Shown here: piece after piece, positions 26,255-35,190 of the stretch | Layout of the letters: every line of letters starts with the position of its first letter | Position numbering within the stretch: the first letter of the stretch is position 1 | Program-made: the position numbers and the translations under genes | Source: Bryobacterales bacterium | Lineage (GTDB): Bacteria > Acidobacteriota > Terriglobia > Bryobacterales > Bryobacteraceae | Reading direction: 5' to 3' | Length of the DNA: 50,059 bases | Assembly: GCA_025350625.1 (NCBI GenBank) | Contig: JANXXL010000062.1 | Coordinates: forward strand, 1 to 50,059 | The notes under the pieces: model-generated | Told to the model about the DNA's origin: nothing | The model's database searches: none | The model's input: the letters and a program-made list of their open reading frames with translations, nothing else

Positions 26255-27956
26255 CCAGATCAAGACGCCCCTACACGAGAGTGTACAGAAGGGTGTAGGC
26301 CCGGCGATCCAGCCGCGCAGCGGAGGACGCGTGCTGGCCGAAGCGCTCCGCATACATGGCACCGATCGCGTGTTTTGCGTCCCCGGCGAGAGCTATATCG
26401 ATGTGCTCGACGCGTTTGTGGATATGGCCGATATCCAGGTTATCGTCGCCAAGCATGAAGGCGCTGCGGCCAATATGGCAGAGGCGGACGGCAAACTCAC
26501 CGGTCGTCCCGGAATATGTTTTGTGACGCGGGGGCCAGGTGCGACCCACGCGAGTGTTGGCGTGCATACCGCGTACCAGGATTCCACGCCCATGATCCTG
26601 TTCATTGGCCAGGTGAAGCGCAGTGTTCGTGGGCGCGAGGCGTTCCAGGAAGTCGAATTCCGCCAGATGTTCGCTCCGCTTGCGAAATGGGTTGCCGAGA
26701 TCGAGGACCCCGCTCGCATTCCGGAGTACGTGCTCCGCGCCTTTCAATGCGCGACCTCCGGCCGTCCGGGACCAGTAGTCCTCTCGCTTCCCGAGGACGT
26801 GTTGGGCGAAGCCTGTTCGGTGGCGGATACTGCCCGATTCTCCGCGGTGCAGGCGAGGCCAAACGCCGCTGACCTGGAATCATTCCATTCCGAACTCGCT
26901 CAGTCCCAGCGCCCGCTCCTCATATTGGGCGGATCCGCCTGGACCAAGGAAGGTAGTTCAAAGGTTGAAGCGTTTGTCGAAGCGAATCGCTTGCCGGTGG
27001 TTTCATCCTTCCGCCGGCAGGACCTGTTCAACAACCAGCATCCATGTTATGTGGGGCACCTTGGCCTGGGGCAACCGCCGTACATTGGCGACCTGGTCCG
27101 CTCGGCAGATCTGCTGATCGCTCTTGGCACGCGTCTCGGCGACATCCCGACGAACGGCTATGGCCTGCTCGAGCCCCCGCGCATACCGCAGCGTTTGGTT
27201 CACATCCATGCCGATCCCAACGAACTCGGTCGAGTCTTTCAGGCCGATCTGGCGATCAACGCGGCGCCTGCAAAGTTCGCGGCGATGCTCGGTACGGCAG
27301 TCCCGATTATTCATCCAGGCTGGCGTTCCTGGACGGAAAAGGCGCGAGGAGAGTTTGAGAAGTTCGTGAGCGTTCCCGGCAAGTCCCAATTTTCTCAAGG
27401 GGTCGACCTCGGCGCCGTAGTCGCGCACCTGTCGGAGAGGCTGCCGGCCGACACCACGATCAGCAATGGAGCCGGAAACTACACGGTTTGGGTGCATCGG
27501 TTTTTCAAATACAAAGCACCGCGCACCGAGTTGGCGCCGACCAGTGGCGCGATGGGCTACGGTTTGCCTGCCGCGATCGCAGCAAAACTGCGGTACCCCG
27601 ATCGCATCTCGGTTTGCTTTGCAGGGGATGGTTGTTTCCTGATGTACCCGCAGGAACTCGCCACGGCGCAACAGTATGGCGCAGCCATTATCGTGCTGGT
27701 TGTGAACAATGGAATGTATGGCACCATCCGCATGCATCAGGAGCGGCGCTTTCCCGGCCGTGTGTCGAGCACCGATTTGTCCGATCCAGATTTCGTCGCT
27801 CTTGCGAAATCCTTCGGTGCGCACGCCGAGAGAATTGAGTCAACGGAAGCATTCGCCGCTGCTTTCGAGCGCGCAGTGGAGGCCGGCCGCCCTTCCTTGT
27901 TGGAGCTTTGCGTCGATCGAAACCAGATCACTCCGGACCGCAGGCTACCCTTGTGA
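26247..27956 (+). CDS. Thiamine diphosphate-dependent enzyme (acetolactate synthase-like)
   Basis: The 569-residue enzyme has the three-domain layout of ThDP-dependent decarboxylases and carboligases. The N-terminal PYR domain has FCVPGESY and the catalytic Glu in KHEGAAANMAEADG (about residue 71). A central nucleotide-like domain follows, then a C-terminal PP domain whose GDGCFLM..VVNN motif binds ThDP and magnesium. The Glu rules out a glyoxylate carboligase-type valine. It resembles acetolactate synthase large subunits, but no small subunit gene follows and the neighbours are catabolic, so it more probably decarboxylates or ligates a 2-oxo acid. The ATG overlaps the MFS gene end, with AAGGAA upstream. 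Confidence 0.85.
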   Translation: MADQIKTPLHESVQKGVGPAIQPRSGGRVLAEALRIHGTDRVFCVPGESYIDVLDAFVDMADIQVIVAKHEGAAANMAEADGKLTGRPGICFVTRGPGATHASVGVHTAYQDSTPMILFIGQVKRSVRGREAFQEVEFRQMFAPLAKWVAEIEDPARIPEYVLRAFQCATSGRPGPVVLSLPEDVLGEACSVADTARFSAVQARPNAADLESFHSELAQSQRPLLILGGSAWTKEGSSKVEAFVEANRLPVVSSFRRQDLFNNQHPCYVGHLGLGQPPYIGDLVRSADLLIALGTRLGDIPTNGYGLLEPPRIPQRLVHIHADPNELGRVFQADLAINAAPAKFAAMLGTAVPIIHPGWRSWTEKARGEFEKFVSVPGKSQFSQGVDLGAVVAHLSERLPADTTISNGAGNYTVWVHRFFKYKAPRTELAPTSGAMGYGLPAAIAAKLRYPDRISVCFAGDGCFLMYPQELATAQQYGAAIIVLVVNNGMYGTIRMHQERRFPGRVSSTDLSDPDFVALAKSFGAHAERIESTEAFAAAFERAVEAGRPSLLELCVDRNQITPDRRLPL

Positions 27957-28624
27957 GAGTCACCGAGATCGAGCCGAAGCCTCAGCTGCGAGATGACGGG
28001 TGGGATTCAGGTACAGCATACCTACTCGCATCTGGTTGAAGCAGTGAACCCCGATTCAGTTGAAGTGGTGTCAAAGCTCTCCGGTTCCGCGAAGTTGGCC
28101 CGATGTGCTTGCGAAACCGTCTATTCCTGAGTGAAGTTAGTCTAGCGGATCATGCTAGGTATCTTCGCCGTTCGGCACGATAGAGAAAGCCAACGCTGCT
28201 TTTCGTATCGCTCCCGCTCTGCCACTCCCGCTTAACCGAAGACCACTTTGCCTGGCACGAACGCCATCTACACGCCCTCCCCAAGCCAGTAATTTGCAAA
28301 CGTAACCTTGGCTAAGAACAGTTTCACGGGCAAAGTCGCTGACGCCGGAATGGGTTATTCGCGTCGTAATGGCAGTAGGGCGCGGCGTAGCCATAGATAT
28401 CAGACCTCCGTATCTGAAACCATCTTATCAAGCCTAAGCGAATGTCAAGCGTCCACCCTATATCGCCCTCCGCACAAAACTGAAAACATCACGCTTGTGC
28501 CGCGATATACTAAATGCAGTCGCCGAGACTTCTATTGCCTCATCGCCTAGCAATCGTTTGACGGTATTTCCTGCGGGCGTTCGTTGAGGTGAGGAAGTTT
28601 CAGGTGCAAGAATTGGAGACACAA
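27957..28624. other. Intergenic, about 670 bases without a supported gene
   Basis: Only short frames of mixed strand occur, none with a known motif. No clear inverted repeat, tRNA or promoter pair was found. The right end carries the GGAG (28615-28618) serving the copy C gene. Confidence 0.4.
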
Positions 28625-29176
28625 ATGAAACACATGATACTAATCGGCCTCGCCGCTGTAGCGCTTTCGGCCAGCGCATTAGCGCAAGGGCCGGACCAAG
28701 CCGCGATTGATAAGGCGCTGCTCGCCGCTCCGGGCAATTTGAAAGCCGGGGCTACAGTCATCAAGTGGAAGTCCGACTTCACATACGACACCCTGAAGAA
28801 GGGCACCGGCAATTTGGTCTGCTACGACAAATCCGGCCAACCTAACCAGCAGCCATTCATGGTCGAGTGCACCAGCATGGGCAACTTGAATCGAGCGGCT
28901 CAGAACATGAAGTTTGAAGGTATGGGTGACAAGGCTAAAGTACAGGCGGCATTAGATGCCGCCGAGAAGGACGGAACGCGAGTGAAACCCGAATTCGGGT
29001 CGGTATGGTACCACTGGATGGGTCCTGACGCGGAGCACGCTAGAGCGCACATGACAATCGCAATGCCGGGGGCTACGACCCAATCCCTCGGATTGCCCGA
29101 CAATAATAAGCAAGGTGGCGTGTGGATCATGAATGCGGGCACGACAACCGCCCACCTCATGACGCCAGGTGAGTAG
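28625..29176 (+). CDS. Secreted protein, three-member local family, copy C
   Basis: The 183-residue product has a signal peptide (MKHMILIGLAAVALSASALAQ) and shares the family blocks IDKALLAAPG, ATVIKWKSDFTYDTLKKGT, LVCYD, VECTS, AEKDGTR, a GSVWYHW segment and the closing AHLMTPG. It is clearly more divergent from copies A and B than those are from each other, and has no DUF5818-like partner, so it is an older paralogue. The ATG at 28625 follows GGAG by 6 bases; an upstream in-frame start at 28589 is less likely. Function unknown. Confidence 0.72.
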   Translation: MKHMILIGLAAVALSASALAQGPDQAAIDKALLAAPGNLKAGATVIKWKSDFTYDTLKKGTGNLVCYDKSGQPNQQPFMVECTSMGNLNRAAQNMKFEGMGDKAKVQAALDAAEKDGTRVKPEFGSVWYHWMGPDAEHARAHMTIAMPGATTQSLGLPDNNKQGGVWIMNAGTTTAHLMTPGE

Positions 29177-29735
29177 GAAGGGCGGTTGGGACCACTTCCA
29201 TGGACTCTAGCGCTACACCGCGGCTTTTACAGTAAGCGCGTCGCGCAAGGGGGTGGGTGTACTCCTGGAAATGCGTCTCCTCCTGGCATCTCGGAATAGC
29301 CACGCCATTACTTACTACTCGAATACCGTTCTGCCAGCCTTGCGCAAACATGGTCGGTAGGATCCGCGCACGATCATCTGATCCCCGGAGGATATGTACG
29401 CCGACTAAGGAACCATCAAATTCAGCCTGACAAAGATTTCCACGCTGTGCCGGGAAGTATGGCGGCTTTTTCTCACCCACATTCATTACAGCGGGAACCG
29501 CCAGTTCCAGATTACACGGGCGTTTGTATGATATGCGTTTCCCGTTTATAGCCAGCGTAGTCCGCTGGACGGCGACGGCGAACACTAATTCCGGGACGGA
29601 GCAACAGCTTCCCTGGAGTTCCTTCAACCCCGTGTCGGCGCGGTCTTTCTCGCTTTCGGTGCAGCCTACTCCAAAATTTCGGAATCCCCCTGAAGCCGGT
29701 GCTTCACCTTGATCGTGAACACCGTCGAAACACAT
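29157..29735 (-). other. Open frame of uncertain status
   Basis: A stop-free minus-strand frame of 192 codons from an ATG at 29735 covers otherwise empty DNA and just overlaps the end of copy C. The frame is open even further upstream, to 30104. No signal peptide, known motif or ribosome site was recognised, and the composition (scattered Cys, Arg, short hydrophobic runs) is not convincing for a protein. It could be a decayed gene or chance; no plus-strand gene is seen between 29177 and 29823. Confidence 0.2.
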
Positions 29736-29823
29736 CTTGGCGGCGCGAAATCGCGGAGTTTCGGTGTACTTTGATTGCGCTCGGGAAGCCAAATTGAAAT
29801 CCTGGCTAAACAAAGGAGAGCAT

Positions 29824-30201
29824 ATGCGACAGGCACTGTGTCTTGCTCTGGTAGTGCTCATGGTGACGCATTTGGGGCCGGCGGCTTTCGGAGCGGATAA
29901 CGTGACAAGCCAGATTACCGGAATGCCAACCGGGGCGAACATCGAGGTTCGCCTCAAGAACAAACAAGCACTGCGGGGAACGAGAGGAGACGTATCGGAT
30001 TCCGGCTTCACCCTCGTGAATCCAGGTGCCGGAGACCGCCAGATTGCCTTCGACGACGTTACCTCGGTGAAACAAGTGAACAAGAAGTCGCACACCACAC
30101 GCAACGTTCTGATCGTTGTGGGAATAGGAGTCGTGATTGCCGTGGCCGTGTTGGCGATTCACATCAAGAACTGTCCGCTCGGGTGCAACACACACTACTA
30201 G
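29824..30201 (+). CDS. Small membrane-anchored exported protein, unknown
   Basis: The 125-residue protein has a signal peptide (residues 1-23) and a compact beta-rich domain. Its motifs are TGMPTGANIEVRLKNKQALR, then GDVSDSGFTLV and QIAFDDVTSVKQV, reminiscent of an Sm-like small barrel. A C-terminal hydrophobic helix follows (about residues 95-112), ending in a short Cys-containing tail. AAAGGAGAG directly precedes the ATG, a strong ribosome site that decides the start against an upstream frame opening at 29737. Similar small proteins occur in Acidobacteriota with no assigned role. It is probably monocistronic. Confidence 0.68.
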   Translation: MRQALCLALVVLMVTHLGPAAFGADNVTSQITGMPTGANIEVRLKNKQALRGTRGDVSDSGFTLVNPGAGDRQIAFDDVTSVKQVNKKSHTTRNVLIVVGIGVVIAVAVLAIHIKNCPLGCNTHY

Positions 30202-30438
30202 AGCCGAGGCCGCATCCGTCCACTATCTTTCCCAGGTCCGGTCCAAACGTCCCATTGGAGGACGCGAGGGACCTTACTCCTCCACTTTTTGTTCCTCCCG
30301 TTGACCCATGTCACGGGATGTGTTACCCATGAAGTCCCGTACTCTCGGTTATGGAATCCGTGCGATCATTAATGACACCCGGAGGCTTTTGTGGATTAAT
30401 CCACCTGCCGGAAACTCACTATACAAAAAGAGCAGAAC

Positions 30439-31467
30439 ATGAAGAAACTGGTAGCAGTTCTCGCGTTGATACTGGCTTGGGGAGTGAAGTCTCGAGCTCA
30501 GGACAAGGCGCCGCTCCGGCTCGTACAAACTGTATCATTTGCGGGTGTCTCGCGTCACTGGGACCATATGGGTGCGGATGTGCAAGGCAACCGGCTTTTT
30601 GCCACTTCAGAAGAAGATGCGGTCCTCGAAGTTCTTGACTTGCATACGAACAAGAAAATCCAAACCATCACCGGCCTTAAGGGGCCGCACAACGTCCTAC
30701 CTTTCCCGCAGATGAATAAAATATTTGTTACGGATGGGGAGGGCTCGGAGCTCAAGATCTACAACTACAAGACGCTCCAATTGGTGGCCCATACCCCGTT
30801 GAGTATCGACGCAGACCCCATCGTATACGATCCCGCCACGAAGTATTTCTATATCGTAAATGGCGGCCGCGCAGCTCATACACCGTACTGCCTCATCAGT
30901 GTCGTGGATTCGGTGACTGGCAAGAAGCTGGAGGATATCAAGCTCGATACCAACCGGCTAGAGTCCATGGCGCTTGAAAAATCTAGTCAACGTCTTTTCG
31001 TCAACATGGCCACTGCCAATGCAATTGGAGTGGTCGACCGCCAGAAACGAGCCCTGATTGCGACGTGGCCCATCACCGCAGGCGTGGAAAACGTGCCGAT
31101 GCAGTACGACGAATCCACGCATCGTTTATTCGTGGCCACGCGCAAGCCTTCCAGGTTGGTTGTCGTGAATACGGACACGGGGAAGGAAGTCACCAGTCTT
31201 CCGACGGCAGACTCAGTTGACGATCTGGCTTATGATCCTGTCCTTCATCGCCTCTATGTTCCAGGCGGAAATTTGGGCGGAGCAGTGGGAGCCGTCACGG
31301 TAATCCAGCAAAAGGACGCCGACCACTACGAGGTACTTGCAAACATCCCCACCAAACCTGGCGCCAGGAATGCCCTTCTGGTTCCGGAGCTCAATAAGTA
31401 CTATGTCAGCACTTCGACGAAGGCCCCGCAGGCGGCGGAAATCTTGGTCTTTGACGTGGTTCCGTAA
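30439..31467 (+). CDS. Secreted YncE-like beta-propeller protein (first copy)
   Basis: The 342-residue product has a signal peptide (residues 1-20) and repeated blades of about 40-45 residues with the pattern hydrophobic-x-D...G...L, for example LFATSEEDAVLEVLDLHTNKKI, TWPITAGVE, LFVATRKPSRLVVVNTDTGK and RLYVPGG. This is a YncE/40-residue propeller fold used as a scaffold or ligand-binding protein in the periplasm. No catalytic residues were recognised. A second, divergent member is encoded at 42490-43536. It is followed after about 345 bases by the alternative-complex-III-like operon. Confidence 0.75.
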   Translation: MKKLVAVLALILAWGVKSRAQDKAPLRLVQTVSFAGVSRHWDHMGADVQGNRLFATSEEDAVLEVLDLHTNKKIQTITGLKGPHNVLPFPQMNKIFVTDGEGSELKIYNYKTLQLVAHTPLSIDADPIVYDPATKYFYIVNGGRAAHTPYCLISVVDSVTGKKLEDIKLDTNRLESMALEKSSQRLFVNMATANAIGVVDRQKRALIATWPITAGVENVPMQYDESTHRLFVATRKPSRLVVVNTDTGKEVTSLPTADSVDDLAYDPVLHRLYVPGGNLGGAVGAVTVIQQKDADHYEVLANIPTKPGARNALLVPELNKYYVSTSTKAPQAAEILVFDVVP

Positions 31468-31811
31468 ACCGGAATTTCCGATTTTGACCTCCGACTCGCG
31501 CACCCCCTCAAAAAAGTCGGTTAGGGCGGGAACCACGACGTAATACCACGAAGTAACGACGGTGCGCCCCGGCACTGTCGCTACGACGCAGTTGTTTCAA
31601 GTCTTACCTGGCGCGCCCGTTGCGGTGACGTTAGGCGGGAATGCCGAGCCAGCACCGCTAATTGAGGCCGCCAAGTAAATTAACAGGCGGCTGATCGAGA
31701 CTGTATGCTCGCGGCAGCGTATAAACGTTTCTGTCGACACGGAGATTGCCCTTTTGGCAAAAGGGAGTGGGCCTAATGGCATAATATTTACATGAGAAAA
31801 TGGCATAGCTC
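31468..31811. other. Intergenic region upstream of the cytochrome operon, with a small gene remnant
   Basis: No full gene is present. A plus-strand frame (about 31540-31677) reads a Thr/Val/Ala-rich beta-type sequence ending in TAA and looks like the last 40 or so residues of an exported protein. Its upstream part is missing, so it is probably a remnant. The right half holds a palindrome (31749-31765) and an A/T-rich stretch (TAATATT near 31782) likely to be the operon's promoter area. Confidence 0.35.
31749..31765. promoter_or_regulatory. Palindrome upstream of the cytochrome operon
   Basis: CCCTTTT (31749-31755) and AAAAGGG (31759-31765) are exact inverted repeats around GGC, about 46 bases before the first gene of the operon. 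It may be an operator or, less likely, a weak terminator for the remnant upstream. Confidence 0.4.
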
Positions 31812-32297
31812 ATGAAGCGCAATTCGAATGTGGCGGCGCTGGCGCTCGCGGCGCTAACAGTCTGGGACCTCAACGCTCTAGGGACCGGTCAACCGATCGC
31901 CTATTCGCACAAGGTCCATATTGGGGCTGGCCTGCAATGTCTGGATTGCCACAGCGGCGCGGATGTCAGTGCACGTGCCACACTTCCATCCGTTAACAAG
32001 TGCATGTTATGCCACGCCAAGATCGCCACGAATGCGCCGGAAATCAAAAAGGTTGCCGGGTATGCCGCCGCCAGGCGCGAGATCCCGTGGGAGCGCGTCT
32101 ATGGTTTCGACTCATCCGCGTTAGTGAAGTTTCGACATTCTCCACACTTCCGGGCCAAAATCGCATGCGCTAAATGTCACGGAGACATGGCGCAGGCGAC
32201 TACCGCGCAGCTTCTCGTGAAGCACACGATGGGAACATGTCTAAGTTGCCATCGCCAGAATCACGCTTCGGAGGACTGCGCGACATGTCACCACTAA
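31812..32297 (+). CDS. actA: Pentahaem c-type cytochrome (ActA-like)
   Basis: The 161-residue exported protein has five CxxCH motifs (about residues 43, 64, 119, 143 and 156) and a short signal-like N-terminus. Histidines before several motifs (SHKVHIG, RHSPHF, VKHTMG) can serve as axial ligands, so the haems are probably bis-His, as in the c7/class III-like cytochromes and the ActA/QrcA subunit. In alternative complex III this subunit takes electrons from the Fe-S protein to external carriers. It is the first gene of a six-gene run, 34 bases before the molybdopterin-fold gene. An upstream in-frame ATG at 31800 is immediately stopped, which confirms this start. Confidence 0.85.
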   Translation: MKRNSNVAALALAALTVWDLNALGTGQPIAYSHKVHIGAGLQCLDCHSGADVSARATLPSVNKCMLCHAKIATNAPEIKKVAGYAAARREIPWERVYGFDSSALVKFRHSPHFRAKIACAKCHGDMAQATTAQLLVKHTMGTCLSCHRQNHASEDCATCHH

Positions 32298-32331
32298 CCC
32301 TTCCTGGACTTCCCGCGAGAACGAGTTAACC

Positions 32332-34482
32332 ATGGATCGCCGAGTATTTTTTCGTATCCTCTCTACTAGTTCCGCCGCACTGACTACTGGCTGCGGAACG
32401 GGCACCCGGCAATTGCTACCGTTGCTGATACCGGAACAGCAGTTGATACCCGGGGAAGAACAGTGGCATTCGTCCGTCTGCACCAGTTGCGGCGCAGGTT
32501 GCGGGACGCTGGTTCGCGTAATGGAAGGGGAGCGCGTTATCAGCGACCAAGGTCAACCGGTACGGGAGCGCGTCGCCGCGATCAAGAAAATCGAAGGTAA
32601 TCCGCTTGACCCCATCAGTGGCGGAAAACTTTGCGCCAAGGGGCAGGCCGCGGTGCAATCGCTCTATCATCCGGACCGTTTGCGCGGCCCCATGCAGCGT
32701 ACAGGGGAACGAGGCAACGGCCAATTTACGTCTATCACCTGGGACGCTGCGCTGGCCTTTGCGGCCGAGAAAATCGGCAAGGTTCGTGCCGGGGCCCCCG
32801 GTAAGATCGTTTTGCTCACCAGCGGAATTGTAGGGTCGCGATCCGCGGCGCTCGAGCGGTTCGCGAAGGCGCTGAATGCCGCGTCCCCCGTCGTTTGCTC
32901 CATTACGGATCATCCAGTGGAGCGAACGGCGGCCGCGATGGTATTCGGTTGGACAGGCCAGCCCGTCTATGACCTCGCCAACGCGGATTTTGCGTTAGGA
33001 GTCGGCGCGGATTTTCTTGGTGGATGGACGTCTCCGGTTTACTACGCGCGCCAGTTTGGCAGTTTTCGCCAGGGGCGTAAGAACGTGCGTGGACGTCTGG
33101 TGCAAGCAGAATCCCGCCTCTCCATCACGGCATCGTCAGCGGACAGTTGGTTGCCACTACGGCCTGGCACCGAGCCACAATTACTGGCCGCCGTCGGCCG
33201 GCTTCTCATCGATAAACGACTGGCACGCAATCTAAAAGACGTTCCTAAAGCGGCGGCCGACGTTTTCCGTGGCGCCGATGTGAAGACACTGCTCGAGACT
33301 TGCAGGCTAGAAGAAAAACGCGTCCATGAAGTAGTGCAGGAACTGGGTGAATCCAAGGCGCCGCTCGTGATCGGAGGAGCGTCGGTTCTACAAACAAACT
33401 CTCTGGATGCGTTGATCGCATCCCACTACATCAACGTCATGCTCGGCAACGTAGGTAGGCCGGGCGGAGTCCTGGCACCTGGACCGGTCGCCCTGGCTCC
33501 CGCCAACAATTACCGGGTGACCGAAGCGCTAAGGAACGCGCAAGTGGCGCTCCTCATCGATACCGATCCCGCATACCTGTTGCCGGCCGCAAGCGGATTT
33601 AAAGCAGCGCTAAAACAGATGGAAACAGTCATCAGTTTTGGTTCGTTCATGGATGACTCCACGGCATGGGCGGACCTGATTTTGCCTGACCATGATGCGC
33701 TTGAGTCTGAGCTTGCGCTAGTGCCCGCGGTCTCCAGGAGCCGGGCAATCGCGGCGAGTAGCCCATTCATTCGTCCGCTCTACGATACGCGGCCAGTCGA
33801 GAACACGCTGGCGAATCTTGCGGGAAAGATGAACATCTCTTATGAACCCCTAGGGGTGACGGAATTTGTAAAGCCTTTTGAGAGCGGGGATCTGACGGTT
33901 GATGAAATTCTTCGCCAAGGTGGCGTGTGGGAAGAGGCGATCGAAGGCGGAGCGCGGGTGCCCGAGGTACGCGCTGCCAAGTTTGATATTTCCGCGATGG
34001 GTGCCCGCGACGATGCGACGCTCTTCCCGTTGGAATTCCAGCCGTATACCTCGCTTCAGTACCACGACGGCTCGGCGGCGCACCTTCCATGGATGCAGGA
34101 ATTGCCCGATCCGGTTTCCAGTTCTATTTGGGGGCTTCCGGTGGAGCTGGATCCGAAAACGGCTGCGGGCCTGCGTGTTTCTAACGGTGATATGGTGCGC
34201 GTTGAATCGCCGCATGGGACCATCGATGCCCCAGCCTACGTGCATCCGGGCGCTATTCCGGGCGTGGTCAGCATGCCTATCGGCGATGGACACACTCATT
34301 TCGGCCGCTATGCTTCCGGCCGCGGTGCAAATCCGCTTTCGATCTTGGCTCCGCTGTATGAAACCTCTACGGGAGCTCTGGTCCTAGGTGGTACGCGAGT
34401 GAAGATTACGCGCCTGAGTGGCCCTAAGGGGTGGATCCAATTTTCCACGCCAGACCGCGAAACAAGAGACATTCACCGCTGA
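32332..34482 (+). CDS. actB: Molybdopterin-oxidoreductase-fold subunit (ActB N-terminal part / QrcB-like)
   Basis: The 716-residue protein begins with a twin-arginine-type leader (DRRVFF) and a possible lipobox Cys (about 21). Cysteines 50, 53, 57 and 101 (CTSCGAGC, then KLCAKGQ) match the [4Fe-4S] site of molybdopterin oxidoreductases, followed by GNPLDPISGGKLC and the large alpha/beta domains to a C-terminal molydopterin-dinucleotide-type barrel (VSMPIGDGHTHFG). In alternative complex III the homologous ActB N-half carries no molybdenum cofactor; here cofactor status is unknown. Unlike ActB, the Fe-S half is a separate next gene. SD GAGAACGAG precedes the ATG. Confidence 0.85.
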   Translation: MDRRVFFRILSTSSAALTTGCGTGTRQLLPLLIPEQQLIPGEEQWHSSVCTSCGAGCGTLVRVMEGERVISDQGQPVRERVAAIKKIEGNPLDPISGGKLCAKGQAAVQSLYHPDRLRGPMQRTGERGNGQFTSITWDAALAFAAEKIGKVRAGAPGKIVLLTSGIVGSRSAALERFAKALNAASPVVCSITDHPVERTAAAMVFGWTGQPVYDLANADFALGVGADFLGGWTSPVYYARQFGSFRQGRKNVRGRLVQAESRLSITASSADSWLPLRPGTEPQLLAAVGRLLIDKRLARNLKDVPKAAADVFRGADVKTLLETCRLEEKRVHEVVQELGESKAPLVIGGASVLQTNSLDALIASHYINVMLGNVGRPGGVLAPGPVALAPANNYRVTEALRNAQVALLIDTDPAYLLPAASGFKAALKQMETVISFGSFMDDSTAWADLILPDHDALESELALVPAVSRSRAIAASSPFIRPLYDTRPVENTLANLAGKMNISYEPLGVTEFVKPFESGDLTVDEILRQGGVWEEAIEGGARVPEVRAAKFDISAMGARDDATLFPLEFQPYTSLQYHDGSAAHLPWMQELPDPVSSSIWGLPVELDPKTAAGLRVSNGDMVRVESPHGTIDAPAYVHPGAIPGVVSMPIGDGHTHFGRYASGRGANPLSILAPLYETSTGALVLGGTRVKITRLSGPKGWIQFSTPDRETRDIHR

Positions 34483-34503
34483 TGGGCGCGGATAGGAGAA
34501 CAC

Positions 34504-35190
34504 ATGCAAAATAGCTGGGGAATGGCGATCGACCTTGATCGGTGCACCGGGTGCGAAGCTTGCGTGGTCGCGTGCCATGCCGAAAATAATTTGCCGCTCT
34601 CAAGCCCTGAGCAAGCCGAGAAAGGCCGCACGGCGCACTGGATTCGCATCGACCGCTATTATGAGGGTGAATTTCCGGACGTGAAAGTGAAGTATCGTCC
34701 CGTGCTGTGCCAGCAATGCGATAACGCGCCTTGCGAGCCGGTTTGCCCAACCTATGCGACCTATCACAATCCTGAAGGATTGAATGTTCAGGTATACAAC
34801 CGTTGCGTTGGAACATTCTATTGCGCTAACAATTGCCCTTACACCGTACGCTTCTTTAACTGGTTTGCGCCGGAGTGGCCCGAGCCCCTGCAGTTGCAGC
34901 ATAATCCGGATGTCTCGATTCGCCCGGCTGGGGTCATGGAGAAATGCACGTTCTGCGTGCAACGGATTCAGCGGGGCAAGCGAAACGCCGCAGAAGAGAA
35001 TCGTCCGCTGCAGGATGGAGAGATTCAGCCCGCATGCGTGCAATCCTGTCCAGCGGAGGCCATGGTGTTTGGTAACCTGGCGGATCCTGAAAGTAAAGTT
35101 TCCGGACTTGCGCGCAGCGGACGGTCGACGCAGTTGTTAGGAGAGTTAGGCACCAAACCAAAAGTGTTCTATCTGGAAAAGGCCAAGTAG
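34504..35190 (+). CDS. Four-cluster ferredoxin subunit (ActB C-terminal part / QrcC-like)
   Basis: The 228-residue Fe-S protein has three complete [4Fe-4S] cysteine sets: 14/17/20/24, 69/72/77/81, and 148/151 with 178/182. The fourth set is 101/107/111, where the expected Cys is replaced by Thr in CVGTFYC. That gives fifteen cysteines, consistent with three [4Fe-4S] and one [3Fe-4S] cluster, as in the ActB Fe-S part. Here it is an independent protein, closer in organisation to Psr/Qrc subunits. AGGAG sits close before the ATG, and the stop codon abuts the next gene's ATG. It carries electrons between the NrfD quinol subunit and the haem/molybdopterin subunits. Confidence 0.88.
   Translation: MQNSWGMAIDLDRCTGCEACVVACHAENNLPLSSPEQAEKGRTAHWIRIDRYYEGEFPDVKVKYRPVLCQQCDNAPCEPVCPTYATYHNPEGLNVQVYNRCVGTFYCANNCPYTVRFFNWFAPEWPEPLQLQHNPDVSIRPAGVMEKCTFCVQRIQRGKRNAAEENRPLQDGEIQPACVQSCPAEAMVFGNLADPESKVSGLARSGRSTQLLGELGTKPKVFYLEKAK

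Noticed and set aside
26247-27956. Glyoxylate carboligase
   Set aside because: The catalytic Glu in the PYR domain is present, whereas glyoxylate carboligase has a valine there; no neighbouring genes of glyoxylate metabolism beyond a generic hydroxyacid dehydrogenase.
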